From positions 4,325 through 68,324 of the forward strand of contig JAYTWR010000074.1 in assembly GCA_043743335.1 (NCBI GenBank): 64,000 bases of DNA, given 5' to 3'. Each line of letters opens with the position of its first letter. Position 1 is the first letter of the stretch. Source of the DNA: UBA5216 sp043743335. GTDB lineage: Bacteria; Pseudomonadota; Gammaproteobacteria; Burkholderiales; SG8-41. Positions 1-8,515 of the stretch are shown here, one piece after another. The notes beneath the pieces are model-generated. The model was not told the origin of the DNA and searched no databases. It worked only from the letters and a program-made list of their open reading frames with translations. The position numbers and the translations under genes are program-made.

Positions 1-1
1 A

Positions 2-1081
2 TTCCTGCAGGGCATTGTGGCAGTAGCTGGCAATGCGTTGATGGTGGGTGCACAGTCGGCACTCGCACAATCCGCCAAGACACGCCGCGGCGATGGTGGG
101 CCTGTCATCGACATACACGCGCACTGGCATGCGCCGGATTTTGTGAATTTGTTGGAGAAGGAGGCTGCCAATCACGGTGCCAAGGTTGGCCGTAACGACC
201 GCGGCTTTCTCATGATGAATGTGCCGGGAATCGGCACAGTGTTTCAGCCCCAGTACAGCGACCTTACCACACGGCTCAAGGCCATGGATGGCGCTGGCGT
301 GGATGTGCATGCCTTGTCCCTCACCAGCCCGATGGTCAATTGGGCGCCAGCGGCTTTTGGCGTCAAGTTGGCGCAGGTTTACAACGATTCGTTGGGCAAG
401 GCCTGCCAGCAGTTCCCGAAGCGCTTCGTGGGCCTTGCTACGCTGCCGATGCAAGCGCCTGAACTGGCGGTGAAGGAGGTGGAGCGCGCCGCAAAAATCC
501 AGGGTGTCAAGGGCGTGTATTTGGCGACACACATCAACGGCAAAAATCTCGATGAAAAAGAGTTTTGGCCCATCTACGCCAAGTGTGAGGAATACGGATT
601 ACACGTCTACCTGCACCCGGTGAATCCGCTGGGTGCAGAGCGCATGCGTAGCTACTATTTACGCAATTTTCTGGGTAATCCTTACGATACCGGCGTGGCG
701 GCAGCGTCGTTGATGTTTGGTGGCGTGATGGATGCTTTTCCCCAGTTGGAAGTGATTCTCCCGCATGCTGGCGGCACCTACCCCGCGTTGATTGGCCGTA
801 TGGATCACGGCACTACAGTACGTCCCGAAACCAAACATATGAAAAAACCGCCGTCTGAATATTTGCGGCGCTTTCATTACGATACCATCAGCCATCATGT
901 GCCACTGATGAAGTATTTGGTGAATCTGGTTGGGGCAGACCGGGTAGTGTTAGGGAGCGATCATCCGGCCGATATGAGCTACGAAAAACCGGTAGATTTT
1001 GTCGACAAGCTTACGGATTTCTCAATGAAGGATCGTGACTTGATTCTGGGCGGCAACGCGCAACGACTGCTGAAAATGTAG
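2..1081 (+). CDS. Amidohydrolase family protein (ACMSD-like), 5' end outside window
   Basis: Metal-dependent hydrolase/decarboxylase of the amidohydrolase-2 (aminocarboxymuconate-semialdehyde decarboxylase-like) group. The frame is open to the left edge. Codons from base 2 give FLQGIVAVAGNALM and then SALAQ, which looks like the end of a Tat/Sec signal peptide, so the true start is upstream and a GTG at 17 is not convincing. Metal-ligand motifs of the TIM barrel are present: IDIHAHWH near the N-terminus, an internal His in YLHPVNP, LPHAGG, and a C-terminal Asp in LGSDHPAD. The substrate cannot be told from sequence. The next gene starts 13 bases downstream, so co-transcription with the PilZ gene is possible. 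Confidence 0.85.
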   Translation, partial: FLQGIVAVAGNALMVGAQSALAQSAKTRRGDGGPVIDIHAHWHAPDFVNLLEKEAANHGAKVGRNDRGFLMMNVPGIGTVFQPQYSDLTTRLKAMDGAGVDVHALSLTSPMVNWAPAAFGVKLAQVYNDSLGKACQQFPKRFVGLATLPMQAPELAVKEVERAAKIQGVKGVYLATHINGKNLDEKEFWPIYAKCEEYGLHVYLHPVNPLGAERMRSYYLRNFLGNPYDTGVAAASLMFGGVMDAFPQLEVILPHAGGTYPALIGRMDHGTTVRPETKHMKKPPSEYLRRFHYDTISHHVPLMKYLVNLVGADRVVLGSDHPADMSYEKPVDFVDKLTDFSMKDRDLILGGNAQRLLKM

Positions 1082-1094
1082 TAGCCTTGATTCA

Positions 1095-2180
1095 ATGACC
1101 GCCACCGATCAACACCGCCGCAGTAGCAAACGTTTTCAGGTTCGCTGGAGGTCCGGCGTGGTATTCGACCGTGCGAGCGGGCGCCCGGTTTTTCATACGC
1201 AAACTCAGGATTTGTCTTCTGGCGGCGCAGCCATTACGACCGAATATGCTGACTTGACGGGCACGGAAATCACGCTACTGCTTGCGCAGCCGCAACGCAA
1301 CAGCGATACGGCGCCGAAGATGGTGAAGGTGCGGGCACGCGTCGTTTCGAGCGTGCAAGTCGACGGCAAGAATGCCTATCGCCACGGTTTGAGTTTTATA
1401 CCATCGTCCGACGATGGGCTCGCGGTACTGGCCAAATTGCTCGAAGAAATGTCGGCAGAACCGGTGCGCGCTGCGTCTGCTGCGAACGCCCCGCCAACGC
1501 CGCCACCGGATCCGGAGACCTTTACTACGCGCCTGTCACGGCTCAAGGTGATGGCCTACGAAAAGCGTGCAACGGAAGCCGCACCACAGGCGCAAGACAT
1601 GCTCCAACAGCGCGTGAATGACGCCCTGCAGCGCAGCCTCGCCTATTTTAAGGACTTGGCAGATCAACTGAACGTCGCCAAGCCCGCTCACGGTAGCCGG
1701 GGATATGTCATTGCCGGTGTTCCCGAATTCGCCGGTCTCGGGTGGGCGGATGGCTACGTGCATGCCAACACGCGGGAAATCTCCAAAGGGGTAAAGCGCT
1801 ACGAGCAAGTTGGGTTGTATTACAAATTGATGGGCAACAAACCGGTAAAGGTTGTGCGCGAGTTTCCCACGAGCGAAAAACTCAAGCAGACGCTGGTAGA
1901 GTTCAAGATCGAATTTGACAAAGACGAAAAACGCAACGACCGCGGCTCGGTTGTGCAGACTACGTTTTTGTTCCCCTGCGAAGTGAAAGCAAGCCTCGTG
2001 CTCAGTGGCAATTTTGATACTGGCAAGCTTTTGCTCAGCATGCGTAATGTCGAGCACTTCGGCAGCATGGATTATGTGATTGCGCCGGAGGCTATCGACG
2101 ACGCGTCGCTCGATGAACTGGCCGGGTTTATTCTTGGCGAATCCAATCGCATCGGGCCGTTGCTGTTGAAGGGCGCTTGA
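1095..2180 (+). CDS. PilZ domain-containing protein
   Basis: Putative c-di-GMP receptor of 361 residues. The N-terminal ~115 residues form a PilZ domain with both signature elements: RRSSKR at residues 8-13 (RxxxR) and DLSSGG at 39-44 (D/NxSxxG). A Pro/Ala-rich linker follows around residues 125-140. The ~220-residue C-terminal part has no motif I recognise and contains charged, possibly helical stretches. It sits directly behind the amidohydrolase and about 2 kb from the exopolysaccharide regulator. PilZ proteins often control polysaccharide export or pili, but a link to the nearby eps locus is only inferred from proximity. Confidence 0.85.
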   Translation: MTATDQHRRSSKRFQVRWRSGVVFDRASGRPVFHTQTQDLSSGGAAITTEYADLTGTEITLLLAQPQRNSDTAPKMVKVRARVVSSVQVDGKNAYRHGLSFIPSSDDGLAVLAKLLEEMSAEPVRAASAANAPPTPPPDPETFTTRLSRLKVMAYEKRATEAAPQAQDMLQQRVNDALQRSLAYFKDLADQLNVAKPAHGSRGYVIAGVPEFAGLGWADGYVHANTREISKGVKRYEQVGLYYKLMGNKPVKVVREFPTSEKLKQTLVEFKIEFDKDEKRNDRGSVVQTTFLFPCEVKASLVLSGNFDTGKLLLSMRNVEHFGSMDYVIAPEAIDDASLDELAGFILGESNRIGPLLLKGA

Positions 2181-2291
2181 CCAGGACGCATACAGTGATG
2201 GCGACGCCCGCTTATTGACCGGTTTGCCCCGTGCAAGCGGCATTGCTTGGGGTAGGTGGCGTATTCATATTGACACGCAAGGAGCAAAATC

Positions 2292-3074
2292 ATGGATTTG
2301 GGCATCACAAACAAAAAAGCTATCGTCTGCGCTGCGAGTAAAGGGCTGGGTAAAGCTTGCGCGATGGCGTTGGCGAAGAATGGCGTGGACTTGGTGATTA
2401 ATTCTCGTACTGCCAGCGAACTTGAAGCCACTGCAGCGGACATTCGTGCGGTGACCGGGCGTACAGTCACAGCGGTTGCTGCGGATATCACCACGGCGGA
2501 AGGCCGCGCGAAGGTGCTGGCGGCATGCCCGTCGCCGGACATCCTAGTGAACAACGCGGGCGGGCCGCCACGCGGAGATTTCCGCGAATGGAATGAAGCG
2601 GATTGGCAAAAGGCCGTTAACGGCAACATGATCACGCCGATTATGTTAATCAAAGCGGTGGTTGACGGCATGATCTCGCGTAAATTCGGCCGTATCGTCA
2701 ATATCACCTCCGGTTCGGTGAAGTCTCCGATTCCAGAATTGGGCATGTCCAATGGTGCACGTGCAGGGCTGACAGGGTTTGTCGGCGGTCTGGCGCGGCA
2801 GGTGGCGCGGCATAACGTCACTATCAATGGGTTACTGCCTGGGCCTTTTCTCACGGATCGGCTGCGTTCAGGCCGCATGGAGGCAGCGCGCAAAGCCGGC
2901 ATGCCAGTGGATGAGTTTCTCGCGCAGCAGTTTAAAAATTCACCGGCGGGCCGCCCCGGCGACCCTTTCGAGTTTGGCGAGGCCTGTGCATTTTTGTGTG
3001 CGTCGTCGTCGGGCTTCATTGTTGGGCAAAATCTGCTCCTAGATGGCGGCGCGTTTAACTCGACGATGGGTTAG
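2292..3074 (+). CDS. SDR-fold protein with degenerate catalytic motif
   Basis: Short-chain dehydrogenase/reductase fold, 260 residues, annotated by homology as 3-oxoacyl-ACP reductase-like. The dinucleotide-binding region reads AASKGLGKA, and the NNAG motif is intact (NNAGGPPRGDF). At the active site the Ser is present (NITSGS) but the usual YxxxK is replaced by SNGAR, 13 residues after the Ser, so Tyr and Lys are both lost. This matches the BKR-like SDR subgroup described as lacking a perfect catalytic tetrad. Classical ketoreductase activity is therefore doubtful. An AAGGAGC ribosome-binding site lies just upstream of the ATG. Confidence 0.85.
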   Translation: MDLGITNKKAIVCAASKGLGKACAMALAKNGVDLVINSRTASELEATAADIRAVTGRTVTAVAADITTAEGRAKVLAACPSPDILVNNAGGPPRGDFREWNEADWQKAVNGNMITPIMLIKAVVDGMISRKFGRIVNITSGSVKSPIPELGMSNGARAGLTGFVGGLARQVARHNVTINGLLPGPFLTDRLRSGRMEAARKAGMPVDEFLAQQFKNSPAGRPGDPFEFGEACAFLCASSSGFIVGQNLLLDGGAFNSTMG

Positions 3075-3101
3075 CGCGCCAACCGCGATCCGTATGCGTT
3101 T

Positions 3102-3239
3102 TCAATCGGTGCGGATGCCGCCTTTGCGTATGACCTTGGCCCAATTCGTTGTTTCGCTGGCAAGGTAGGCGGAGAATTCTTCCGGCGTGTTGGCAATGAT
3201 CTCAGATCGGCGTGCTACTGCCCATGAAGAGGGCGGCAT
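3102..3239 (-). pseudogene. 3' remnant of a TctC/Bug-type binding protein gene
   Basis: Read on the minus strand, bases 3211 to 3102 encode EIIANTPEEFSAYLASETT, then NWAKVIRKGGIRTD and a stop. This is the typical C-terminus of tripartite tricarboxylate transporter receptors (TPEEF, W.KVI...GI..D). The frame stays open only to an ATG at 3239, and the residues before EIIANTP do not resemble TctC. The rest of the ~320-residue gene is missing, so this is a stub left by deletion. It ends 27 bases from the SDR stop, with the two genes convergent. Confidence 0.75.
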
Positions 3240-3273
3240 GACCAGTTGCTACAGTCAGCGTCAGCGGATTAGC

Positions 3274-3304
3274 GTAACTATTTGATTTTATTGATTTTTA
3301 TTCG
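3274..3304 (+). repeat. Dispersed AT-rich repeat, copy 1
   Basis: GTAACTATTTGATTTTATTG followed by an AT-rich tail. It matches the core GTAACTAATTGATTTTAT seen about twelve times in the window. It lies between the TctC stub and the 3' end of epsA. Confidence 0.75.
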
Positions 3305-3332
3305 AATGCCTACAATCGGCAGTGCTGACGAC

Positions 3333-4259
3333 CTAGGCGCGCGGCAAATTGTACATCGCCGCGACTTCTGCGCGATTGGTGACCTTGAGCTTTTTGAAGA
3401 TGCGCTGCGCGTGGTTCTTCACCGTGAAGGCGCTGATGTTGAGATGCTCTGCTATTTCGGAATTGCTCTTGCCTTGCGTCAACCACGCCAGCACCTCGAG
3501 CTCCCGCGTGCTCAGGTTATTGGGGATTTTCAGATCGGGGTCGTTGGCAGCAATTTTGGCGATTTTGAGTGCAGCGACCTTGCGAAATGCCATGTCGACT
3601 TGAGCGACTACGGAATTAATCAGAAATGAGTGATATTCGCTTTCATGCTCGGACAGGGCCATAGATGAATTGAACGCGACATAGAGCGTTTCCTGATCAT
3701 CACGTTCATTGCGCATACCAAATATCTGCACGCAGCGCATGTCCTGCATCGCAGTGTGAATCGCATAGTCGCACGGTGTTAGTTTCGCGAGATCGTCAGA
3801 GAGACCGTTCAACCGCAGGGGTTGTCTGCCATTGGCGGTGTATCGGTTGAAATACTCCTTCAGTAGCGGCTCTAGCCCGCATTTTGCGAGGAGCTCCGTA
3901 CGCACGCCTGGCAAGGCAGAAACTACATCAAGCGTCAGATTTTTTTCGCGGAAATCGCCCCAAGCCGATATCAGAATTTGGTGAGGAATAAAGTATTGGA
4001 CTTTGTCCTGCAGCAGCCGATACAAGTCGTAGTGAGAATCGACATTGGATGCACTTTGGACAATTTGCATGAACCGTTCGCTTTCGCTTTCGGTTTGCTT
4101 GCTGGTTAGCTTTGGTGCGGTCGCCATGTCGCGGTGGGCAACCAGTGGCAGGACGTTGTGGGACGGCCGATTGGTGGCCCGGGCGTCGTTGCTATCGAGC
4201 ATGCGCACATGAGCGCGGGCCTTGGCTGAGGAGCTTGTCGTCATTGTTATATGTGCCAT
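3333..4259 (-). CDS. epsA: LuxR-type regulator EpsA of the XrtB exopolysaccharide locus
   Basis: Transcriptional regulator of 308 residues. The C-terminal ~60 residues form a clear LuxR helix-turn-helix (STRELEVLAWLTQGKSNSEI, then a recognition helix in ISAFTVKNHAQ). The N-terminal sensor-like part resembles the EpsA family that heads XrtB/PEP-CTERM exopolysaccharide loci. It is transcribed away from the eps genes and shares an ~800 bp control region with them. The ATG at 4259 is preceded by TAGGAA, supporting this start. A later ATG at 4127 would give the more usual ~264 residues but has no ribosome-binding site. EpsA is expected to activate the divergent eps genes; that is family inference. 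Confidence 0.85.
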   Translation of the reverse strand: MAHITMTTSSSAKARAHVRMLDSNDARATNRPSHNVLPLVAHRDMATAPKLTSKQTESESERFMQIVQSASNVDSHYDLYRLLQDKVQYFIPHQILISAWGDFREKNLTLDVVSALPGVRTELLAKCGLEPLLKEYFNRYTANGRQPLRLNGLSDDLAKLTPCDYAIHTAMQDMRCVQIFGMRNERDDQETLYVAFNSSMALSEHESEYHSFLINSVVAQVDMAFRKVAALKIAKIAANDPDLKIPNNLSTRELEVLAWLTQGKSNSEIAEHLNISAFTVKNHAQRIFKKLKVTNRAEVAAMYNLPRA

Positions 4260-4397
4260 TTTTTTTCCTAGTGCGAACCGGTAAACAGTTTGACTGGGGA
4301 CTTATTCGCCAACGGCCTGCTATTTCCTCATGCGTTTCATTCTGCAACTGAATAATGCCAAACCTGTATTGCGCGTGTTGATCTTTCGGAGGCCGAA

Positions 4398-4413
4398 TGT
4401 GACATTTATCACG
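4398..4413. promoter_or_regulatory. CRP/FNR-family operator-like site 1
   Basis: TGTGACATTTATCACG fits TGTGA-N6-TCAC(A), with one mismatch in the outermost base. Its centre lies 24 bp from the second, perfect palindrome. Both are in the shared epsA/eps upstream region. The binding factor (cAMP-CRP, or a c-di-GMP-responsive Clp-type CRP homologue) cannot be told from the site. Confidence 0.55.
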
Positions 4414-4420
4414 CTAATAC

Positions 4421-4438
4421 TTGTGACTTTGTTCACAA
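4421..4438. promoter_or_regulatory. CRP/FNR-family operator-like site 2 (perfect palindrome)
   Basis: TTGTGACTTTGTTCACAA is a perfect TTGTGA-N6-TCACAA inverted repeat, the canonical CRP half-site geometry. It lies 24 bp centre to centre from site 1, about two helical turns and so on nearly the same face of the DNA. It sits about 160 bp upstream of the epsA start and about 620 bp upstream of the first rightward gene. Confidence 0.65.
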
Positions 4439-5054
4439 TTTCCGCAAACGGTCAGCAGAAGCAGCTTAGTCCCAAATTGTTGCGGTATCGGGACGGCCAT
4501 TTGGGCTGCCGCGGGCTGGATATGAATTCGTCGGTTTCGCGAGACGATTCTCGTGCAATCAACGCGTGCGTACGATGGTGTCGTGTGGTAAGCACGCAAC
4601 GAATTGTGTAGCGGGGCGCGCACGGCGCGATATTTATGACAAAATTCGCCCATCGGGGAACGCCTTCGGTCGCAGACGACAGCTTTTTGCGTGCAGGCGG
4701 ATTAAGTGGATTAATTGGCGTAATTATTGACTTTATTTTCGGATTTCTCCAATCGCATGTGCGACAGTTTTTCCGCTGCGCCGGAAATCCAATTTGTCAT
4801 TGAAAACCATGATAATTTGCGCAGCCAGCGGTGCTCTTTGACGTAGGTGAAACATATTTTTTCCTGTAGAATAAAGGACATAGGCTGTTTAATTAAACAA
4901 AATTCTTTGTGTGAGACACCTTTACGGTTCGCAGTCGGAGCTTCGAAGATGAAAGGGAAAGCGTTGGCTTAAAGGCCACCTAACTAGGGTAATTAATTTG
5001 GTCGAGTTTCGTATGAAAACTAGCGCAGTTGGTCGCCATGCCTGATTTTTCTGA

Positions 5055-5774
5055 ATGGGTATTGTCGGTAACAAAATGAGCATCGCGCCGAATCCTGCAG
5101 CTTTGATCACGCCGGCTGTGGCTCGAATTATTCCTTTTGCATTATTTATCGGGTTCATCGCCTTGCAATCGTTGGGGGATGCGCGCTTGCTGGCGTTTGG
5201 CGTGAACCCGCACTGGCTTTATCCCGCGAGAACGGTAGTGGTCGGCATTGCTTTGTTGGCACTTTGGCACCATTACAGCGAGTTACATGATTTTTCAGGG
5301 ATTTCTGTCAAATGGCTCGTTACGGCTATTGCGGCCGGACTGCTGGTATTTGCTTTATGGATCAACCTAGAGTTTGACTGGGCGACGGTCGGTAAAGCTT
5401 CTGCGGGATTCGACCCGACACAGCCAAATGGCGCTATCAACTGGGTGCTGGTGGCGTTTCGCTTGGCGGGATTGGCGCTGGTGGTGCCTGTAATGGAGGA
5501 GCTGTTTTGGCGTTCTTTCCTGTTGCGGTGGATCGATCAGCAGGATTTTCTGAATCATGCGCCCGGCAAGGTTACCGTTCGTGCCATACTTATCTCGTCG
5601 CTGTTGTTCGCATCGGAGCATAGTTTGTGGTTTGCGGGTTTGCTGGCGGGATTGGTTTACGCTTGGGTGTACCTGCGTGGCGCAAACCTGTGGCTACCGA
5701 CCATCAGTCACGCTGTTACCAATGGCGTGTTGGGCTGCTGGATACTCATGACTGGCCATTGGCGGTTCTGGTGA
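5055..5774 (+). CDS. CPBP-family intramembrane protease-like protein (XrtB-associated CAAX-protease-related)
   Basis: Polytopic inner-membrane protein of 239 residues. It carries the CPBP glutamic-protease motifs: EELFWR at residues 148-153, FASEH with His189, and HAVTN with His219 and Asn223. Such CAAX-protease-related proteins are a known component of exosortase/PEP-CTERM loci, but their substrate is not established. Its stop overlaps the GTG start of epsL (GTGA), so the two are translationally coupled. The start is uncertain: ATG 5055 and ATG 5076 are both possible, and neither has a strong ribosome-binding site. Confidence 0.85.
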   Translation: MGIVGNKMSIAPNPAALITPAVARIIPFALFIGFIALQSLGDARLLAFGVNPHWLYPARTVVVGIALLALWHHYSELHDFSGISVKWLVTAIAAGLLVFALWINLEFDWATVGKASAGFDPTQPNGAINWVLVAFRLAGLALVVPVMEELFWRSFLLRWIDQQDFLNHAPGKVTVRAILISSLLFASEHSLWFAGLLAGLVYAWVYLRGANLWLPTISHAVTNGVLGCWILMTGHWRFW

Positions 5775-7012
5775 ACCCGTCTTTTCGATGGCTATTGCGT
5801 AGCGGCTTACGGTGCTGCCTGCTGCTTGCCGTGCTCGCGCTGCACATGGGGCAAAGCGCTCTGGCGGATGAATTCGATACCGTGAACTTTAAGCTAGGAA
5901 CCAACGTCCTATACAACTCAAATGTATTTCGGACACCGGATACATCCGCCCCGCTCCTAGGATTTTCTACGAAGGCAGACAGGATTACCAGCAGCAACGC
6001 TGACGTGACGATTGCCAAAATGTACTCGCAGCAACGCTTTCAGCTCGACAGCACCTATACGATGCGGCAGTACGATACGCATTCACGGTTCGACGCCAAC
6101 ACGTTGAATTATCACGGTGCCTGGCTATGGGCGCTGACGCCTCACCTGACGGGCACTTTTAACGTTACGCAAAATCAGGCTGAAGTCCCTTTCACGGATA
6201 CTACCGGCGAGAGTCAGCGTAACACGCGTACGACGACCAGCCGAAATGTGAGCATTGATGGCTGGATATCGGGAAAGTGGCACTTGGTTGCCGGCTTTGG
6301 GCAAACGGAACTAAAAACCGAGCAGGCGGTATTGTCGACGCCGGGCACCAAAAGCCAGTATTCCGAGGCCGGGATCCGTTATGTTGCTACCTCCCAGAAC
6401 TCTATTACATTCAAGCATCGCGTGTTGCCGGTCGACTTGACCAATTTCACGCTTAACCCAATTTCATTGACTGAGACTAATTACAAGGACATTGAAACGG
6501 AGATCAAAGTCACTTGGAAGTTGAGCGGTCAATCTTCAATTGACGGCACGTTGGCGCGCAAGAATCGCCGCAACGAACATTTTTCGCAACGTGACTTCTC
6601 AGGCACAGCCGGTGATTTGAATTACACGTGGAAGCCCACAGGGAAATGGCAGTTTTCTCTGAGCGCAAGTCGGAATGTTTCTGCGTTTAGTGCCGTAGGC
6701 AATATCGCGCAAAATGCGGCTTACCGGCTGGATCAAAGGCTGACGGTGGGCGCAGGTTGGTCGCCCAGTGCCCGAACGTCCGTGAATTTGAACTTGTCGC
6801 GCCTGCAAAGCGATTTTCTGGGGCCGGTTTTTGCGGTTACGGGCCCTGCCCGAAGCGACGAGTTGAATAGCGCGCAATTGGGCATGAGCTGGAGCGTGAG
6901 ACGCTATATATCTCTTTCAGCCAGTTTGGGACGGGATTTCAGAACGAGTAATACCCCTGGATTTCAATTTAGCAATAATTCTGCAAGCGTTGGCGCAGAA
7001 TTGAAATTTTAG
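5771..7012 (+). CDS. epsL: Outer-membrane beta-barrel protein EpsL
   Basis: 413 residues with an N-terminal signal peptide (hydrophobic CCLLLAVLAL, cleavage after QSALA) and a long body of alternating polar/hydrophobic strands. The final residue is Phe (VGAELKF), the classic outer-membrane barrel signature. It matches the EpsL family of XrtB exopolysaccharide operons, presumed to help carry polymer across or assemble at the outer membrane. I chose GTG 5771, which overlaps the preceding stop and places the signal peptide at the very N-terminus. The frame is open further upstream (to 5627), but that would bury the signal peptide inside the CPBP gene. Confidence 0.85.
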   Translation: MNPSFRWLLRSGLRCCLLLAVLALHMGQSALADEFDTVNFKLGTNVLYNSNVFRTPDTSAPLLGFSTKADRITSSNADVTIAKMYSQQRFQLDSTYTMRQYDTHSRFDANTLNYHGAWLWALTPHLTGTFNVTQNQAEVPFTDTTGESQRNTRTTTSRNVSIDGWISGKWHLVAGFGQTELKTEQAVLSTPGTKSQYSEAGIRYVATSQNSITFKHRVLPVDLTNFTLNPISLTETNYKDIETEIKVTWKLSGQSSIDGTLARKNRRNEHFSQRDFSGTAGDLNYTWKPTGKWQFSLSASRNVSAFSAVGNIAQNAAYRLDQRLTVGAGWSPSARTSVNLNLSRLQSDFLGPVFAVTGPARSDELNSAQLGMSWSVRRYISLSASLGRDFRTSNTPGFQFSNNSASVGAELKF

Positions 7013-7076
7013 TCCTTGCGTCGATAGCTACTGCACTAGATCGCAGTTTTGTAACGCAAAGTGTGTATTTGTGCCG

Positions 7077-7105
7077 TTGACGCTGAGTAAGCAGGTGATT
7101 ATTTT
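7077..7105 (+). promoter_or_regulatory. Candidate sigma-70 promoter upstream of epsD
   Basis: TTGACG, a 17-base spacer and TATTTT, in the 211 bp gap between epsL and epsD. The -35 box matches 5 of 6 consensus bases and the -10 box 4 of 6. It would give a ~110 base leader and could let epsDEFG be transcribed separately from epsL. Prediction by eye only. Confidence 0.3.
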
Positions 7106-7223
7106 ATCGAGGGTTGCAGCCCAAGCGCTGTGATGATGGTTTTGTGAAGCAGTTGAAATGAGTTAAACTAGGGGTCAATTTTGCATTCCGTATCTGCTTG
7201 ATACTATTAAACTTTTAGGTGTA

Positions 7224-8402
7224 ATGACGATCATGACTCAGCTACTCGGCTTTCGCGCGTTTACCCTTGCGATGGTATTGACTTCAATCGTCGTTGCGGG
7301 GTGCAACAAAAGCGACAATAAGGGTGAAGCTAAGACGGATGCTAAAAAGGCGGCCACGCAAGTGGCTGCTAAGGTGAATTCCGCCGAAATAACGGTTTCC
7401 CAAATCAATGCCGTGCTCGCACGCAATCCGAATATGTCGCCAGAGGCCGTGGAGCGCGCCAAACGGGATATATTGGAAAAGTTGATTGATGCAGAGGTTG
7501 CTAAGGCGGCGGCCATTGACAAAAAACTCGATCGCACGCCCAAAGTGGTTCAAGCGTTGGAGTCGTCTAAAACGGATATCTTGGCACGGGCCTATGTAGA
7601 GCAGATCGCCACGTCACTACCGCCGGTCACTGCGGAAGAGGCGAAAAAATACTATCTTGAGCATCCTGAGCTGTTTAGCGAGCGCCGAGTTTACAGTATA
7701 GAGGAAGTATCGATGCCGTTAAAAGAAGGGCTTGCAGCCACGCTGCGCGAGCAAGTGGCTAAATCGCGTAGCTTGCAGGACGTGGCCAATTGGCTCAAGG
7801 CACAAAGCATGCCCTTTACGCCGAATAGTGGCGTCCGCGCGGCTGAGCAGTTGCCGCTGGATCTCTTGCCGCAAATGCAAACGATGAAAGATGGTGAAAT
7901 GCGAGTGTTTGAAGTAGCCAATGCCGTACAGATTGTGCGTGTGGCGGCGAGTAAATCTGCGCCGGTGGACGTTGAGCGTGCGACCCCGCGTATTCAGCAG
8001 TTCTTGTTTAATCAGCGCTCCACTGAAGCCATAACTAAAGATGTTAAGTTATTGAAAGAGAAGGCTAAAGTTGAATATGTGGGTGAGTTTGCAGTCGGTG
8101 CTGCTGAGGCGGCTGCCAAGGCTAAAGCCGCGGCTGAGGCAAAGGCTAAGGCTTTTGCTGACGTGAAAGCCAAATCCGACGAAGAAACCAAGACCAAAGA
8201 AGATGAATTGGCTAAAGCACGGCGGTCAGCGGAGACCCGTGATAAAGCCGACGCTGAAGCTCGCTCCAAGGACGAAGACGCCATTCGCGTGCGTCGTGCG
8301 GCAGAAGCCAAAGAACGCGAAGCCGCTGAATCGAAACCTGGCCAAGGGACAAAGGCCTTGTCGCCTGAAATTGAAAAGGGCCTGCGCGGGGTGATTAAGT
8401 AG
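7224..8402 (+). CDS. epsD: EpsD-family peptidyl-prolyl isomerase lipoprotein
   Basis: SurA/parvulin-like periplasmic foldase of the EpsD family, 392 residues. A lipoprotein signal ends in VVAG-C with the modified Cys at 27. It is followed by a SurA-N-like helical region (SAEITVSQINAVLARNP) and a PPIase-like region up to about residue 280. The last ~110 residues are an Ala/Lys/Glu/Asp-rich, TolA-like helix (repeats such as AEAKAKA, ETKTKEDE), making it longer than the usual ~300-residue EpsD. It probably chaperones the outer-membrane components EpsL/EpsE. TAGGTG lies just before the first ATG, and a second ATG nine bases on is also possible. Confidence 0.85.
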   Translation: MTIMTQLLGFRAFTLAMVLTSIVVAGCNKSDNKGEAKTDAKKAATQVAAKVNSAEITVSQINAVLARNPNMSPEAVERAKRDILEKLIDAEVAKAAAIDKKLDRTPKVVQALESSKTDILARAYVEQIATSLPPVTAEEAKKYYLEHPELFSERRVYSIEEVSMPLKEGLAATLREQVAKSRSLQDVANWLKAQSMPFTPNSGVRAAEQLPLDLLPQMQTMKDGEMRVFEVANAVQIVRVAASKSAPVDVERATPRIQQFLFNQRSTEAITKDVKLLKEKAKVEYVGEFAVGAAEAAAKAKAAAEAKAKAFADVKAKSDEETKTKEDELAKARRSAETRDKADAEARSKDEDAIRVRRAAEAKEREAAESKPGQGTKALSPEIEKGLRGVIK

Positions 8403-8515
8403 TCAACGTGGCGATTGCAATTGATCTGAATATGGCTTGGGTAATTTGTAAATCTGAATTCACCGGTACGTGCTGCTGCGTAACGGTGGGTTTTCATCAA
8501 AAATAGGAAATTGCA

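Larger units (their letters stand above)
4260..5054. other. Exopolysaccharide control region without a convincing gene
   Basis: 795 bp between epsA (leftward) and the CPBP/eps genes (rightward). It is AT-rich and holds two CRP-type palindromes near 4398-4438, and possibly a degenerate copy of the dispersed AT repeat at about 4719-4740. Short open frames here have no ribosome-binding site or recognisable product. A promoter must lie inside, but I could not assign -35/-10 boxes with confidence. Confidence 0.6.

Noticed and set aside
4330..4611. 93-codon open frame in the epsA/eps control region
   Set aside because: No ribosome-binding site, no recognisable product, and it spans the CRP-type palindromes; treated as chance.
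4719..4740. Extra copy of the AT-rich element
   Set aside because: GTAATTATTGACTTTATTTT has too many differences from the core to count with confidence; mentioned only as possible.
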